This document shows positions 62,804-64,000 of a DNA stretch of 64,000 nt, in pieces. How positions within the stretch are numbered: the stretch's first letter is position 1; each line of letters starts with the position of its first letter. The notes beneath the pieces are model-generated. The model was not told the DNA's origin, ran no database searches, and worked only from the letters and a program-made list of their open reading frames with translations. Where the stretch lies: assembly GCA_921293015.1 (NCBI GenBank), contig OV121082.1, positions 48,814,971 to 48,878,970 on the forward strand, read 5' to 3'. The position numbers and the translations under genes were made by a program. The DNA comes from Phorcus lineatus (Eukaryota > Mollusca > Gastropoda > Trochida > Trochidae).

Positions 62804-63667
62804 CAAGTGTTTGCCACTAACATGGCAATGTCCCCCGCCGTTATTGCATGAAAAATGTATTACACAGTGGTTAACATGTCATGGTGACCTTGAAAATGAG
62901 GTCAAGGTCACCAATGTCAACTGGCATCTGAGTCTTCCTCCCTTGAAGGCTGTCACCAAATATGAACACTCTAGGTTCTAAGCTTTACGAGATACCACGT
63001 TAACAATGTATTACACAGTGGTCAAAGTGTCGTGGTGACCTTGAAAATGAGGTAAAGGTCATCAAAGTCGACTGGCGTCTGAGTCTTCCGCTATTGAAGG
63101 CTGTCAACAAATACGAACACTCTAGGTGCACGTTAACAATGTATTAGAAATTGGTCAAAGTGTCGTGGTGACCTTGAAAATGACGTCATGGTCACCAATG
63201 TCGACTGGCTTCTGAGTCTTCCTCCATTGAAAGCTGTCACCAAATATGAACACTCTAGGTGCTAAGCTTCACGAGTTATTGCGTTAACAAGAATCCGGAC
63301 GGACGTAGTGTCGTGGTGACCTTGAAAATAACGTCAAGGTCACCAAAGTCGACTGGTGTCTGAGTCTTCCTCCATTGAAAGCTGTCACCAAATATGAACA
63401 CTCTAGATGCTAAGGTTCATGAGTTATAGCGTTAACAAGAATCCGGACGTACGTAGTGTCGTGGTGACCTTGAAAATGACGTCAAGGTCACCAAAGTCGA
63501 CTGGCATCTGAGTCTTCCTCCATTGGAAGCTGTCACCAAATATGAACACTTTAGGTGCTAAGCTTCATGAGTTATCGCGTTAACAAGAATCCGGACTTAC
63601 CTACGTACGTACGGACAGACACCGCTGAATTCATAGTCCCCCGTTCAGCGTTGCGGCGGGGGACAAT
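62804..63667. mobile_element. Tandem-repeat element, family B copy 2
   Basis: It has the same ends as 31542-32380 (AAGTGTTTGCCACTAACATG and GTTGCGGCGGGGGACAA) and about five units. It is cleaner than copy 1, with TGACCTTGAAAATGACGTCA in one unit. Confidence 0.75.
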
Positions 63668-63946
63668 TATACAAAGAATGGGTGGTAATACAAAACTGGC
63701 TGTTTACACAGTAGAGTGGATTGGGGAAAGAAGGCAAATCTTTCATCAACAACTAGACTAGAATAAGTGCAAATAGAGAACAGGAAATACACTGACAGTT
63801 TTTATTACGCTCATTGTGAAAATTAATCATAGTTATATTTTTATATATACATACATATATATAATGTGAACATGTCAAATTTGACTAGCAGTTTTATTTC
63901 TTTGCATTAATTCTCATATTTGAGAGAGTGTGCCATCCTAAAACAA

Positions 63947-64000
63947 CCAAGTGTTTGCCATTAGCATGGCAATGTTCCCTGCCGCTAATCATGTAAAGGA
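63947..64000. mobile_element. Tandem-repeat element, family B copy 3, cut by window end
   Basis: Only the start is present: AAGTGTTTGCCATTAGCATG and GCAATGTTCCCTGCCG. It begins about 280 bp after copy 2 ends. Confidence 0.7.

Noticed and set aside
1..64000. Search for tRNA genes, CRISPR arrays, bacterial operons or a second host gene
   Set aside because: No cloverleaf-like pattern, spaced direct-repeat array or additional conserved protein was seen on either strand by eye.

Overview
The window is animal nuclear DNA and is almost entirely one very large, intron-rich gene on the minus strand. The gene encodes the catalytic subunit of DNA-dependent protein kinase (DNA-PKcs, PRKDC). I can place 83 coding exons between 62294 (most N-terminal exon visible) and the stop codon at 2136. 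They total about 11.25 kb, or roughly 3,750 codons. The human protein is about 4,130 residues, so the first few hundred residues, the start codon and the promoter lie to the right of the window. Nearly all neighbouring exon pairs join in phase with AG/GT borders, so the gene looks intact. The AT-rich background, the intron sizes and the repeat types (Penelope-like, DIRS, and Helentron/pearl-like tandem-repeat elements) suggest a marine invertebrate, most likely a bivalve mollusc. The species is not identified.

Layout from left to right. 1-952: a nearly perfect head-to-head palindrome of a Penelope-like element GIY-YIG endonuclease end. 952-2135: AT-rich downstream flank with a minisatellite. 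2136-9317: FATC domain, kinase domain and the end of the FAT region. The hinge exon is followed by an array of 54-bp repeats copied from its own exon/intron junction. 9545-15065: a Helentron-like repeat split by a 5-kb DIRS-type tyrosine-recombinase retrotransposon with internal deletion and frameshifts. 15205-26138: FAT-domain exons, with a 2.6-kb hAT transposon at 17542-20165 in one intron. 26594-30151: exons joining HEAT and FAT regions, including an SQ/TQ-rich segment matching the human ABCDE phosphorylation region. 31262-62294: HEAT-repeat exons, with introns carrying TTAA MITEs, a foldback family, a pogo/Tigger element coding only for the DNA-binding domain, and two families of tandem-repeat elements. 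62295-64000: intron or 5' portion with two more copies of one repeat family.

Two themes stand out. First, several retroelement tails share a hammerhead-ribozyme-like core (CTGATGA, a hairpin, then GAAA), including three well-formed examples. Second, at least three local tandem duplications have an exon/intron border of this gene inside the repeat unit, and so create extra copies of splice sites. No tRNA, rRNA, CRISPR array or second host gene was seen.
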